This document shows positions 9,040 to 17,708 of a stretch of DNA of 64,000 bases, in pieces; within the stretch, counting starts at the first letter, position 1; each line of letters starts with the position of its first letter. Source of the DNA: Bacillota bacterium (lineage in GTDB: Bacteria; Bacillota; Clostridia; Oscillospirales; Ruminococcaceae); NCBI GenBank assembly GCA_023396225.1, contig JAEWWT010000015.1:127200-191199 (forward strand). Direction: 5' to 3'. The translations under genes were made by a program, and so were the position numbers. The notes under the pieces are model-generated. The model searched no databases, had not been told where the DNA came from, and saw only the letters and a list, made by a program, of their open reading frames with translations.

Positions 9040-11196
9040 ATGGATAAAAACATCGGCAGAAAGCTCGATGGTCGTTATGAAATTACAGAACTTATTGGAA
9101 TCGGCGGAATGGCTGATGTATATAAGGCTGTGGATATTATTGATGATAGGATAGTTGCAGTTAAAATTCTTAAAAATGAATTTGCTGACAACGAGGATTT
9201 TATAAGAAGATTCCGCAATGAGTCCAAAGCAATTGCTGTTCTTTCTCATCCCAACATTGTTAAGATTATAGATGTTGGATTCACAGATAAGATTCAGTTT
9301 ATTGTAATGGAATATATTGATGGTATTACTTTAAAAGAGTTTATTGACCAGCAGGGTGTACTGAAGTGGAAGGATTCTATTCATTTTATTATACAGATTC
9401 TTCGGGCTCTTCAGCATGCACATGACAGAGGTATTGTTCATAGGGATATAAAGCCACAGAATATCATGTTGTTTCCTGATGGAACAATAAAGGTCATGGA
9501 CTTTGGTATTGCAAGATTTGCAAGAGAAGAAGGCAAAACCATTTCCGACAAGGCCATTGGTTCAGTGCATTATATTTCTCCAGAACAGGCAAGAGGAGAT
9601 ATCACTGATGAAAAAAGTGATATCTATTCAGTTGGTGTTATGCTTTATGAAATGCTTACAGGTGTAAAGCCATTTGATGCTGATAACCCTGTTTCTGTTG
9701 CTCTTATGCATATGCAGAATACTGCAAAAACTCCAAGAGAAATCAATGACTCAATTCCTGAGGGCTTGGAGGAAATTGTAATCAGAGCTATGCAGAAGGA
9801 TGCTTCAAAGCGTTATCAGTCTGCTTCTGAAATGATTAAAGATATTGAGGAATTCAAGAAAAATCCAAGTATTGTTTTTGAATATAAATATATCTCTGAA
9901 AAAACGCAATACTACAGTACAAGTAAAATTTCCAAAGCAGCTGCCGCATCTGCTTATCAGACTACTGGAAAAGGTAATCACACTGGAGCTTCTAATTCTG
10001 TACAGAAATCATCAGGAACAGCGACATCTGTAAAGAAAGAATATTATGAGGGTGAAAGAACAGCTTCAAAATCATCATATTTTATTGTAACACTGACTGC
10101 GATAGCAGCTGTTGTTGTAATTATTGCGGTAATTTTTGTTGCATGGATTGTTCTCACAAAAATTATAGGTACGTCAACAGAAGATGTAGACACTATGCCA
10201 AGCTTAATTGGGTATGCTTATCAAGATGCAAAGGAATTCTATTCTGAAAAGTTTACTATAAAAGTTGAGTCACAGGAATATTCATCTGAATATCCTGAGG
10301 GAGTAATTATAGATCAGAAGCCTTCTGAAGGTAATAAATATATTGTTGGTAAAGAACCTGTTACAGTAATTGTCAGCAAAGGGCCTAGAATGGTAACCAT
10401 TCCGAATGTATATGATCTTGAGGCAACCACAGCTCAGACTATGCTTGAGTCTCAAGGACTTAAGGTTAAGCTTAAAAGTGTAGTAAACGAAGCACAAAAG
10501 GGAATGGTAATTGAAACTCAGCCTGCCAGAAATGAATCTGTACAGGACGGTTCAACTGTAATTATGGTTGTAAGCAGAGGTCCTGAGGAACAGGATATAA
10601 TTATGCCTAATGTTGTTGGTAAGCCAAGAGATGTTGCTGAACAGATGCTAAGTGAGTTTAAGAATGTTCAGTTTTTAGATACTGATTCAACAGAAAAAGA
10701 AGGCACTGTAATTGAACAGAGCATACCTGCTCTTGATGAAAGTGGATCTCCTAACATTGTTTCTCCAAAACAGGCTTTGATTATTAAAGTAAGTTCCGGA
10801 AAAGCTCCGACTGAAACAGTAACTGTAACATTCAGCGTCCCGAATAATGTTAAGGGTAAGGCTGTATTCAAGGCTTATATCAACGGTGACGTTGTTGGTG
10901 AAAAAGAAGTTGATAACATTGCTTACGTTTCAACTGTTTCAATTGATGTTACAGGCAATGAAATTCAGAATGTAATTATTGAGGGTATTAACTCAGATAC
11001 AGGTGCAAGTGAAGATATCGGAGAGTATAAGGTTGACTTTGTTGAGGGCAATGTAACAGAACAATCATATGATTACAGAGGATTCCAAGCGATTTTTTAT
11101 GATAATTCATCTTATATTCCTACTGAAACAGAGCCTGATATAGTATATGGAGACGATGATGTATTCTGGAATGATATTTTAAACAATAACTACTGA
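9040..11196 (+). CDS. prkC: PASTA-domain Ser/Thr protein kinase
   Basis: Membrane-anchored Hanks-type kinase that senses muropeptides or lipid II and phosphorylates cell-wall, division and translation factors. The cytoplasmic kinase domain (about 1-275) has the glycine loop GIGGMADVYK (20-29), Lys 42, HRD at 134-136 and DFG at 154-156, so it should be active. A linker with many Ser/Thr leads to one membrane helix at about 347-376. Three PASTA repeats follow at about 385-448, 451-515 and 519-588. The C-terminal 130 residues form an extra extracellular region ending in an acidic tail. It is paired with prpC, as usual in Firmicutes. Confidence 0.95.
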   Translation: MDKNIGRKLDGRYEITELIGIGGMADVYKAVDIIDDRIVAVKILKNEFADNEDFIRRFRNESKAIAVLSHPNIVKIIDVGFTDKIQFIVMEYIDGITLKEFIDQQGVLKWKDSIHFIIQILRALQHAHDRGIVHRDIKPQNIMLFPDGTIKVMDFGIARFAREEGKTISDKAIGSVHYISPEQARGDITDEKSDIYSVGVMLYEMLTGVKPFDADNPVSVALMHMQNTAKTPREINDSIPEGLEEIVIRAMQKDASKRYQSASEMIKDIEEFKKNPSIVFEYKYISEKTQYYSTSKISKAAAASAYQTTGKGNHTGASNSVQKSSGTATSVKKEYYEGERTASKSSYFIVTLTAIAAVVVIIAVIFVAWIVLTKIIGTSTEDVDTMPSLIGYAYQDAKEFYSEKFTIKVESQEYSSEYPEGVIIDQKPSEGNKYIVGKEPVTVIVSKGPRMVTIPNVYDLEATTAQTMLESQGLKVKLKSVVNEAQKGMVIETQPARNESVQDGSTVIMVVSRGPEEQDIIMPNVVGKPRDVAEQMLSEFKNVQFLDTDSTEKEGTVIEQSIPALDESGSPNIVSPKQALIIKVSSGKAPTETVTVTFSVPNNVKGKAVFKAYINGDVVGEKEVDNIAYVSTVSIDVTGNEIQNVIIEGINSDTGASEDIGEYKVDFVEGNVTEQSYDYRGFQAIFYDNSSYIPTETEPDIVYGDDDVFWNDILNNNY

Positions 11197-11214
11197 TATG
11201 AGGTTAATTTTTAA

Positions 11215-12120
11215 ATGCAAAATCAGATTGATGGAATTATAATAAAATCAATCGGGGGTCTCTATAGTGTAGAGACCCCCTTAGGTATTTTAGAATGTTC
11301 AGCAAGGGGAATATTCAGGAAGATGAATATATCTCCTTACACAGGAGACAATGTCACTATTAGTGAAATAAAAAATGACAAAGGTGTTATAAGTGAGATA
11401 AAAAGCCGTAGGAATGAGATTATCAGACCTCCTTTGGCTAATCTTGATCAGTTGATTTTTGTAATATCAACCTGTGATCCTGCTCCGAACCTTACACTTC
11501 TTGACAAATTTATTGCAATATCCAAGTATAAGGGTATAGATAATCTTATTGCAGTAACTAAAATCGATATTGAAAATAATCCTATGCTTAAACAGATTTA
11601 CAATAAAATCGGAATAGATATTCTTGAGATAGATTATGAAAATGAAAAATCCTACATGAAGCTTTATGATAAGCTTGCAGGTAAAATAAGTGCTTTTACA
11701 GGAAATACAGGTGTGGGAAAGTCTACACTTCTTAATCATCTTGATGGTAATTTGCAGATCAAGACAGGTGAAATAAGCAAAAAGCTTGGCAGAGGACGTC
11801 ATACAACACGTCATGTTGAACTATTTAAGCTTTCAAATGGAGGTTATATTGCGGATACACCAGGCTTTTCTACCCTTGAAACAAATAAATATGATATAAT
11901 TCTTAAAGATGATATTCAAGATTGTTTTGAAGAATTTAAGGATTATAAAGATAAATGCAGATTTACAGACTGTTCTCATACAAAAGAAAAGGGATGTGCA
12001 GTCATTGAAGCTGTAAATAATGGTTTTATAGCTGTTTCAAGGTATAACAGCTATGTAAATATGTATGAGGAAGCAAAGAAGATAAAAGAATGGGAAGTTA
12101 AGGGCAAGTTCAATGAATAG
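11215..12120 (+). CDS. rsgA: Ribosome small-subunit GTPase RsgA
   Basis: Circularly permuted GTPase that helps mature and proofread the 30S subunit. The N-terminal OB fold contains the GGLYSV segment (14-19). The P-loop GNTGVGKS is at 163-170, followed by the switch with DTPGFS, and a C-terminal zinc site is built on C-x5-C-x-H-x5-C (CRFTDCSHTKEKGC). It has 301 residues, normal. A perfect 11-bp inverted repeat lies inside codons 14-22 (see separate entry). The 3' end overlaps thiN. The order prpC-prkC-rsgA-thiN matches B. subtilis except that rpe, which sits between rsgA and thiN there, has moved to 20.3 kb. Confidence 0.95.
   Translation: MQNQIDGIIIKSIGGLYSVETPLGILECSARGIFRKMNISPYTGDNVTISEIKNDKGVISEIKSRRNEIIRPPLANLDQLIFVISTCDPAPNLTLLDKFIAISKYKGIDNLIAVTKIDIENNPMLKQIYNKIGIDILEIDYENEKSYMKLYDKLAGKISAFTGNTGVGKSTLLNHLDGNLQIKTGEISKKLGRGRHTTRHVELFKLSNGGYIADTPGFSTLETNKYDIILKDDIQDCFEEFKDYKDKCRFTDCSHTKEKGCAVIEAVNNGFIAVSRYNSYVNMYEEAKKIKEWEVKGKFNE
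11254..11280 (+). other. Perfect GC-rich hairpin inside the rsgA 5' coding region
   Basis: GGGGGTCTCTA (11254-11264) and TAGAGACCCCC (11270-11280) are exact inverse complements with a 5-base loop, about 40 bases after the rsgA start codon. The stem is far richer in GC than the surrounding sequence. No T-run follows, so it is not a classical terminator. It may slow ribosomes, pause polymerase or protect the mRNA; this is inference. Confidence 0.75.
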
Positions 12121-12730
12121 ATGTGTTATATTTGGAAGTGCTAAGATCAATAACTATAATAATATAAAAATTCAAAACAATGACTATATTATTGCTGCAG
12201 ATGGAGGACTATTTCATGTATCTAAGATAGGCGCTTTTGCAGATCTTTTACTTGGTGATTTTGATAGCATTCGAGAAATTACTGAAAATTACAAAGAAAA
12301 ACTTACTGTGCCGGCTGAAAAAGACGATACGGATATGATGCTTGCAGTAAAAACAGCAATAAGTAAGGGTTACAAAGAAATAGTTATGTATGGAGCTTTG
12401 GGCGGCAGACTTGACCATACATTTGCCAATATACAGACACTTGAATATATTTATAAACAAGGATGTAACGGCACTATTGTTGGTGACAGCGATGTTCTTT
12501 TTTTTCAAGGACAGGGAATAAGGCACTATAATCAAATTGATGGCTATTACTTTTCTGCTTTTGCTATCTCGCCAGAGACAGTTATAACTACTTCCGGTAC
12601 AAAATACAACTTGGACAAGTATACTCTTAACACAAGTTTTCCTCTTGGTGTAAGCAATGAAATTTTAGAAAAAAGCTGTTCTGTTGAAGTAATTAGTGGT
12701 AAATTACTCATTATTTTTTCTTCTAAATAA
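12113..12730 (+). CDS. thiN: Thiamine pyrophosphokinase
   Basis: Transfers pyrophosphate from ATP to thiamine to make the cofactor thiamine diphosphate. The 205-residue protein shows the family's AADGGLFH segment near residue 25, LLGDFDS, the acidic KDDTDMMLAV motif and GALGGRLDHT, which together bind Mg-ATP and thiamine. It starts inside the rsgA 3' end (8-base overlap). The rsgA-thiN-spoVM order is conserved in spore formers. Confidence 0.93.
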   Translation: MNRCVIFGSAKINNYNNIKIQNNDYIIAADGGLFHVSKIGAFADLLLGDFDSIREITENYKEKLTVPAEKDDTDMMLAVKTAISKGYKEIVMYGALGGRLDHTFANIQTLEYIYKQGCNGTIVGDSDVLFFQGQGIRHYNQIDGYYFSAFAISPETVITTSGTKYNLDKYTLNTSFPLGVSNEILEKSCSVEVISGKLLIIFSSK

Positions 12731-12793
12731 AATTACGAACCTTTTTAATTATTTTGAATAGTATGTATAAAATATATCTGGAGGTATGAACAT

Positions 12794-12883
12794 ATGAAAA
12801 TTGTAGTTATAAAGAGTCCGAAGTTACTTACTAACCTGTTTAAGTTTATTTTCAAAATTAAGAAAGATGATACTGAGTATTAA
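12794..12883 (+). CDS. spoVM: Stage V sporulation protein SpoVM
   Basis: A 29-residue peptide that begins MKIVVIKSPKLL and ends in a basic IKKDD tail, the pattern of SpoVM. In B. subtilis SpoVM is an amphipathic helix that recognises the convex forespore membrane and anchors SpoIVA, the base of the spore coat. A GGAGGT ribosome site (12780-12785) lies 8 bases upstream of ATG 12794. An intrinsic terminator follows directly. Its place after thiN matches the conserved locus. Its presence implies that the organism sporulates or descends from a recent spore former. Confidence 0.9.
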   Translation: MKIVVIKSPKLLTNLFKFIFKIKKDDTEY

Positions 12884-12900
12884 TTCTGATTAAACTTAAA

Positions 12901-12934
12901 AGCCGTTGGAACTTTATTCCGACGGCTTTTTTTT
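12901..12934 (+). terminator. Intrinsic terminator after spoVM
   Basis: An 11-bp stem, AGCCGTTGGAA (12901-12911) with TTCCGACGGCT (12917-12927), has one G-T pair and a 5-base loop, followed by eight T residues. It ends the long 1-12.9 kb operon and overlaps the 3' end of the convergent recombinase gene. Confidence 0.9.
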
Positions 12935-13909
12935 ATCCGGTATAACATCAGCTAAAGGGGATGAATCCATTGCCTCTCTAATACTGTCATTTCCGAGATG
13001 AGTATAAATCTCTGTAGTGGATATACTTTTATGTCCGAGTATCTCTTTAAGTACAAGCGGATCAACTTTTCCATACTGATACATAAGCGTAGCAGCTGTA
13101 TGACGTAGTTTATGAGTTGTTATACCTCTGTTGTCAAGGTTGCTTGTCTGAAGAGCCTCATCAACAATTTGCTCAACTCTTCTTTTGCTTATTCTTTTAT
13201 ACTGTTTACTGACAAATAGTGCATTTGATGTACCCTGAGGGGTTTTTCTGATACTTAAGTAATTATAAATTGCATTCATACAGGCTTTGTTAAGATGAAC
13301 AATTCTTTCTTTATTACCCTTTCCGAGCAAACGAATCGTTTGTTCATCAAAATTAATATCTTGAATATTAAGTCCGACAAGCTCGCTGAGACGCATTCCG
13401 CAGTTAATAAAAAGAGTAATTATACAATAATTACGCAGATAATCATCTTTTTCTTTATCAAAATTATTAAGAAGTTTTAAGCTGTCATTCAAAGTAAGGT
13501 ATTTTGGCAAGCTTTCTGGCAACTTTGGATATTCTATATCTTTAACAGGGTTTTGATTAAGAATATTAAGATCTACTGTAAGACATTTGAAGAACATTTT
13601 AAGCGAAGAAAGCTTCCTTGCACGTGTTTTGGGTGTATTATTTCTTTCAGAGGCAACATAATTAAGATATGTAAGTGCATCAAGTTTGGTAAAAGATTTC
13701 AGCATATCAATTGTAACATCATTTATTGAAATTTCTTCAAGTGGAGTGTTATCATCAATATGAAGTTTTGTCTTTTTAAGATATCTTAAAAAGAGCCTTA
13801 AATCAAAATAATATGCTTCACATGTGCGTTCAGATTTTATACGTACAACTCGCTGATAAGTAAAGAAATCATTTAAATAAGACGGACATTCCGTATTGTT
13901 GATACTAAT
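12914..13909 (-). CDS. Tyrosine recombinase, XerC/XerD type, apparent AUU start
   Basis: Site-specific recombinase with all six catalytic residues. In 331-residue numbering these are Arg 173 (GMRLSEL), Lys 197 (LGKGNKER), His 266 and Arg 269 (HKLRHT), His 292 (LGHKS) and Tyr 301 (EIYTHLG). The first ATG, at 13705, would remove most of the N-terminal core-binding domain. The reading frame stays open upstream for 68 more codons with typical SAM-like helix content (CEAYYFDLRLFLRYLKK). It reaches an ATT at 13909 placed 7 bases after a strong AGAGGTG site (13917-13923). I therefore call ATT as the start. No mobile-element genes flank it, so a Xer-like chromosomal role is likely but not shown. Confidence 0.88.
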   Translation of the reverse strand: MSINNTECPSYLNDFFTYQRVVRIKSERTCEAYYFDLRLFLRYLKKTKLHIDDNTPLEEISINDVTIDMLKSFTKLDALTYLNYVASERNNTPKTRARKLSSLKMFFKCLTVDLNILNQNPVKDIEYPKLPESLPKYLTLNDSLKLLNNFDKEKDDYLRNYCIITLFINCGMRLSELVGLNIQDINFDEQTIRLLGKGNKERIVHLNKACMNAIYNYLSIRKTPQGTSNALFVSKQYKRISKRRVEQIVDEALQTSNLDNRGITTHKLRHTAATLMYQYGKVDPLVLKEILGHKSISTTEIYTHLGNDSIREAMDSSPLADVIPDKKKPSE

Positions 13910-14102
13910 GGTGTATCACCTCTTGAATATAAATTATAGCATTTCATATAATAATACACAGTATAATAACAAAATATATGTATAAATTAATTGTACAGCT
14001 GCAATATGTTATTGTCAAGCTGTATATTTTTTCATTGGGTATAGAAATATGTAGTCAGTTATGATATAATAATTTTATGATTTTTAATTGGAGTTGATTG
14101 GA
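13910..14102. promoter_or_regulatory. Divergent promoter region between the recombinase and the M16 peptidase genes
   Basis: On the minus strand a TGC-extended TATAAT (13933-13941) precedes the recombinase. On the plus strand a TGA-extended TATAAT (14062-14070) precedes the peptidase operon. Neither has a convincing -35 box, in keeping with extended -10 promoters. No other feature is evident here. Confidence 0.5.
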
Positions 14103-15368
14103 TTGTCGTTAAAATACAGTCATGATAAATGTGCTGATGGAATTTACTTTACTTCCATAGTTGATAAAAGGCTGAAAACCAATACAGTTGGTATTCATAT
14201 GATTACACAACTTGACAAGGAGAGTGCAGCACTTAATGCAATTATTCCTATTGTAATAAGTGACAGCAATAGAAACTATCCTACTTTTACTGAACTTAAT
14301 AAAAAAGTTTCATCATTATATGGATCTGTAATAAAGGGTGCTGTTTCAAAAAAAGGTGATTCACAGATTATTTCACTTGTGGGTTCGTGTATTGCAGATA
14401 AATATGCACTTGAGAATGAAAAAATAACAGATGAACTTACAGAAATCCTTGTAGATTGTCTTATCAATCCTAATGTTGTAAATGATGAGTTTGACAAAAA
14501 GGATTTTGAAACTAAAAAGCAGGAGCTTCTTGATGATATTTATGCAGAAATAAATGACAAAAGGTCATATTCTTTTAAACGTGCAAGCATAAATATATTT
14601 GAAGGTGAGCCTGCGCAGGTTTCTGCAAAGGGCGAAATTTCCACAGCAGAAGCAATAAATCCAGAAGATGCTTATAAACAGTACCTTAAGATGCTGAGAA
14701 TTTCACAAATAGAAATTGTTTATGTCGGTGAATCTGAACCGGATAACGTTAAGTCAAGGCTTTGCAGTGCGTTAAATCATATACAGCGTGATTTTAAAGG
14801 TGATAATTATTCTGAATTATCAAAGGTAAAGGAAGAAGTTAGAAGAGTAACTGAAAGAGTTGAAGTTATACAGAGCAAGATGGTTATGGCGTTAAAAACA
14901 GATAATAAAAATAAAACTGCTATTAAGCTTTTTAATGCAATTCTCGGTGGAACTCCTTTCTCAAAACTTTTCCTTAATGTAAGAGAAAAGCTTAGCCTTT
15001 GCTATTATTGTTCGTCAGGATATAATGATACAAAGGGTGTTTTGTATATTGACAGCGGTGTTGAAAAAGAGAATATAGAAAAGGCTCAGGAAGAGATACT
15101 AAATCAGATAAAAGCTGTACAGAATGGCGATTTTACAGATGAGGATATGATTAACAGCAAGCTTGCAATAATTAATTCATGGCGTGGAGTTAATGACAGT
15201 CCACGTTCACTTGCTGACTGGTATTTTAACCAGGCCTATTATAAGACTTCTTTTACGCCTGAAGATCAGATTGAAGAGCTTAAAAAGGTTACAAGGGAAG
15301 ATGTTATTGCTGTTGCAAATACCTTTAAGCTTGATACTGTTTATGTTCTTACCGGGAAGGAAAACTGA
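14103..15368 (+). CDS. M16-family peptidase-like subunit, probably non-catalytic
   Basis: Insulinase-like (M16) two-lobed protein of about 421 residues, similar to B. subtilis YmfF. The zinc motif HxxEH expected near residue 50-70 is absent; the corresponding region reads AALNAIIPIVISD. This suggests a non-catalytic partner for the next gene, which has the motif. The C-terminal lobe keeps the LFNAILGGTPFSKLFLNVREK segment typical of M16. The start is TTG 14103 after GGAG (14090-14093); TTG 14088 is in frame but lacks a ribosome site. Such paired genes are common in Firmicutes. The substrate is unknown. Confidence 0.85.
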   Translation: MSLKYSHDKCADGIYFTSIVDKRLKTNTVGIHMITQLDKESAALNAIIPIVISDSNRNYPTFTELNKKVSSLYGSVIKGAVSKKGDSQIISLVGSCIADKYALENEKITDELTEILVDCLINPNVVNDEFDKKDFETKKQELLDDIYAEINDKRSYSFKRASINIFEGEPAQVSAKGEISTAEAINPEDAYKQYLKMLRISQIEIVYVGESEPDNVKSRLCSALNHIQRDFKGDNYSELSKVKEEVRRVTERVEVIQSKMVMALKTDNKNKTAIKLFNAILGGTPFSKLFLNVREKLSLCYYCSSGYNDTKGVLYIDSGVEKENIEKAQEEILNQIKAVQNGDFTDEDMINSKLAIINSWRGVNDSPRSLADWYFNQAYYKTSFTPEDQIEELKKVTREDVIAVANTFKLDTVYVLTGKEN

Positions 15369-15371
15369 TAT

Positions 15372-16646
15372 ATGAATAAAGAAATCATTAAAAATGCTAG
15401 AATGAATGAGCAATATACTCATATTAAGCATAATACAGGGCTTGATATTTATATTTGGAAGATGGAGAATTACAGTACAACTCATGCTCTTTTCGGAACA
15501 AAATACGGTTCTGTCAATGTTAAGTTCAAGACTAACAAGGATAAGGATTTCATAACAGTTCCGAACGGTATTGCTCATTATCTTGAGCATAAGCTTTTTG
15601 AAAATGAAGATTGTGATGTTTTTAGCCTGTACGCAAAGACAGGTGCATCTGCTAATGCGTATACTTCTTTTGACAAGACATGCTATCTGTTTAGCTGTAC
15701 AGATAACTTTGAAGAATCGCTTGAAATTCTTTTGGATTTTGTACAGAATCCTTATTTCACAGATGAAACTGTGCAGAAGGAACAGGGGATTATTGCTCAG
15801 GAAATAAAGATGTATCAGGATAATCCAGGCTGGAGAGTATTTTTCAATATGCTTCAAGGAATGTACCACAATCATCCGGTTAAGATTGATATAGCTGGTA
15901 CAGTTGAAAGTATTGCAAAGATTGACAAGGACTTGCTGTACAGGTGTTATAATACATTCTATAATCTGAATAATATGGTTCTTAGCATCGCAGGAAATGT
16001 TGACGAAGAAGCAGTCATTAAAATATGTGATAAAATGCTTAAACCATGTGAAAATATAGAACTCCAGACAGCATTTGAGGATGAACCATATAATGTAGTT
16101 CAAGATAAAGTAACTCAGAAGCTTGAAGTTTCATTGCCTATTTTTAATATAGGATTCAAGCAGAAGCCTTTTTCAGGTGTTGAAATGGTAAAGGCTGAAG
16201 TTGAAACAAACATAGTTCTTTCATTACTTGCTGATGAAACATCAGACTTTTATAAGAGGCTTTATGACAGTGGTATTATTAATTCGACTTTTTCTACTGA
16301 GGTTTTTGACGGAGATGGGTATTTTTGTCCTATATTCGGCGGAGAATCAAGAAATCCTGATGATGTTCTCAAAAATATAGTTGAAGAAGTTGAGAGATGT
16401 AAGACTATTGGTTTTGATGAGGAGAGATTCAATATTATAAAGAAATCCTATTATGGTTCTTTGGTACGGGATCTTAATGATGTTGATACTATTGCAACAA
16501 TCATGTTAAATTCAGGTATGGATGGACATTCTGCATTTGAACTCATTGAAGTAGTTGCTAATGTAACTTTTGAAGATGTTAAAAAGCGTCTGGAATCTTT
16601 TGATACAAAGAATATTACCATGTCAGTTATAGAGCCAAACGAATAA
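15372..16646 (+). CDS. M16-family zinc peptidase (YmfH-like)
   Basis: The 424-residue catalytic partner. The inverted zinc motif HYLEH sits at about residue 68-72 (GIAHYLEHKLFE) with the downstream glutamate in the EQGIIAQEIKM segment, so it should be an active metallopeptidase. It follows the first M16 gene by 3 bases. The paired catalytic and inactive subunits resemble the mitochondrial processing peptidase architecture, as known for the M16B group. The natural substrate is unknown. Confidence 0.9.
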   Translation: MNKEIIKNARMNEQYTHIKHNTGLDIYIWKMENYSTTHALFGTKYGSVNVKFKTNKDKDFITVPNGIAHYLEHKLFENEDCDVFSLYAKTGASANAYTSFDKTCYLFSCTDNFEESLEILLDFVQNPYFTDETVQKEQGIIAQEIKMYQDNPGWRVFFNMLQGMYHNHPVKIDIAGTVESIAKIDKDLLYRCYNTFYNLNNMVLSIAGNVDEEAVIKICDKMLKPCENIELQTAFEDEPYNVVQDKVTQKLEVSLPIFNIGFKQKPFSGVEMVKAEVETNIVLSLLADETSDFYKRLYDSGIINSTFSTEVFDGDGYFCPIFGGESRNPDDVLKNIVEEVERCKTIGFDEERFNIIKKSYYGSLVRDLNDVDTIATIMLNSGMDGHSAFELIEVVANVTFEDVKKRLESFDTKNITMSVIEPNE

Positions 16647-16679
16647 TTTATTCATAAGAACAGAGAGGAATTTGAATTT

Positions 16680-17708
16680 ATGACACAGATTGCTGATTGG
16701 AACAAATTAATTTTCCCAGAACTAGGATGGGAATTTACTGTAAACAGTGATGCATTTACAGTATTCGGACTTACAATAAAGTGGTATGGTATAATGATAA
16801 CATTAGGCTTACTGCTTGCGTTTGTCTATTGTTTCAGAAGAATGAAAAGCTATGGTCTTGATCAGGACAGGGTAGTGGATGCCGTATTCTTCGGGCTTAT
16901 TGGTGGAATTGTTGGTGCAAGAGCATATTTTGTCTTAATGCAGTGGGATAACTATAAAGATAATTTGAGCTCAGTTTTTTCAATAAGAGATGGTGGGCTT
17001 GCAATATACGGTGGAATAATTGGATCAGTTATTATTGGTTGTATTGTTGCAAAAATCAGAAAAGTCAGAATAGCTCCGTTGCTTGACCTTGCCGGAATGG
17101 GATTTCTGATTGGTCAGGGGTTCGGAAGATGGGGAAATTTCTTCAACCATGAAGCTTTTGGAAGTAACACTAATCTTCCATGGGGAATGACAAGCTTAAG
17201 AATACAAAACTATCTTAGTGAGAATGCTAATATGATTCTTGAAACAACCGGAACTCAGGTTGATCCGCTTATTCCTGTTCATCCATGTTTTTTATATGAG
17301 TCATTATGGTGCTTTATTGGTTTTCTTCTCATTCACCTGTATAGCAAGAAAAGAAAGTTTGATGGTGAAATGTTCTTACTCTATGTTGGTTGGTATGGTA
17401 TTGGAAGATTCTTTATCGAGGGACTCAGAACAGACAGCTTAATGATTGGTCATATCAGAGTTTCACAGCTTGTAGCAGGTATTTGTGTTTTAGTAGCAAT
17501 AATTATAATACTAGCAAAAAGAAGAAAGATTGCACTCGATGGTGAGTATACGTTTTATAAGGATACTGAAGAATCCAAAATGCTGTTAAAGCAAGCTGAA
17601 GAAAAAGCTAATAGAAAAGTTAGTAAAAAGGCAGAGACCAAAATAACTTCTGATGAAAATAAAAAAGAAGATATCAAGGAGGAAAATAAAGATGGCGAAG
17701 ATAATTGA
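16680..17708 (+). CDS. lgt: Prolipoprotein diacylglyceryl transferase
   Basis: Membrane enzyme that attaches diacylglycerol from phosphatidylglycerol to the lipobox cysteine of prelipoproteins. Candidate substrates in this window are the lipoproteins at 29.9 and 56.0 kb. The signature GRWGNFFNHEAFG is at 149-161, and HPCFLYES and GRFFIEGLRTD are also present. About seven membrane helices are predicted. The last 60 residues are an unusual lysine/glutamate-rich cytoplasmic tail. The gene end overlaps the folD start by 17 bases. Confidence 0.96.
   Translation: MTQIADWNKLIFPELGWEFTVNSDAFTVFGLTIKWYGIMITLGLLLAFVYCFRRMKSYGLDQDRVVDAVFFGLIGGIVGARAYFVLMQWDNYKDNLSSVFSIRDGGLAIYGGIIGSVIIGCIVAKIRKVRIAPLLDLAGMGFLIGQGFGRWGNFFNHEAFGSNTNLPWGMTSLRIQNYLSENANMILETTGTQVDPLIPVHPCFLYESLWCFIGFLLIHLYSKKRKFDGEMFLLYVGWYGIGRFFIEGLRTDSLMIGHIRVSQLVAGICVLVAIIIILAKRRKIALDGEYTFYKDTEESKMLLKQAEEKANRKVSKKAETKITSDENKKEDIKEENKDGEDN

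Noticed and set aside
15207..16103. 298-codon minus-strand open frame opposite the M16 peptidase genes
   Set aside because: It is antisense to two well-supported genes, its product shows no recognisable motif and is rich in Cys and Ile from reversed codons, and it has no ribosome site.
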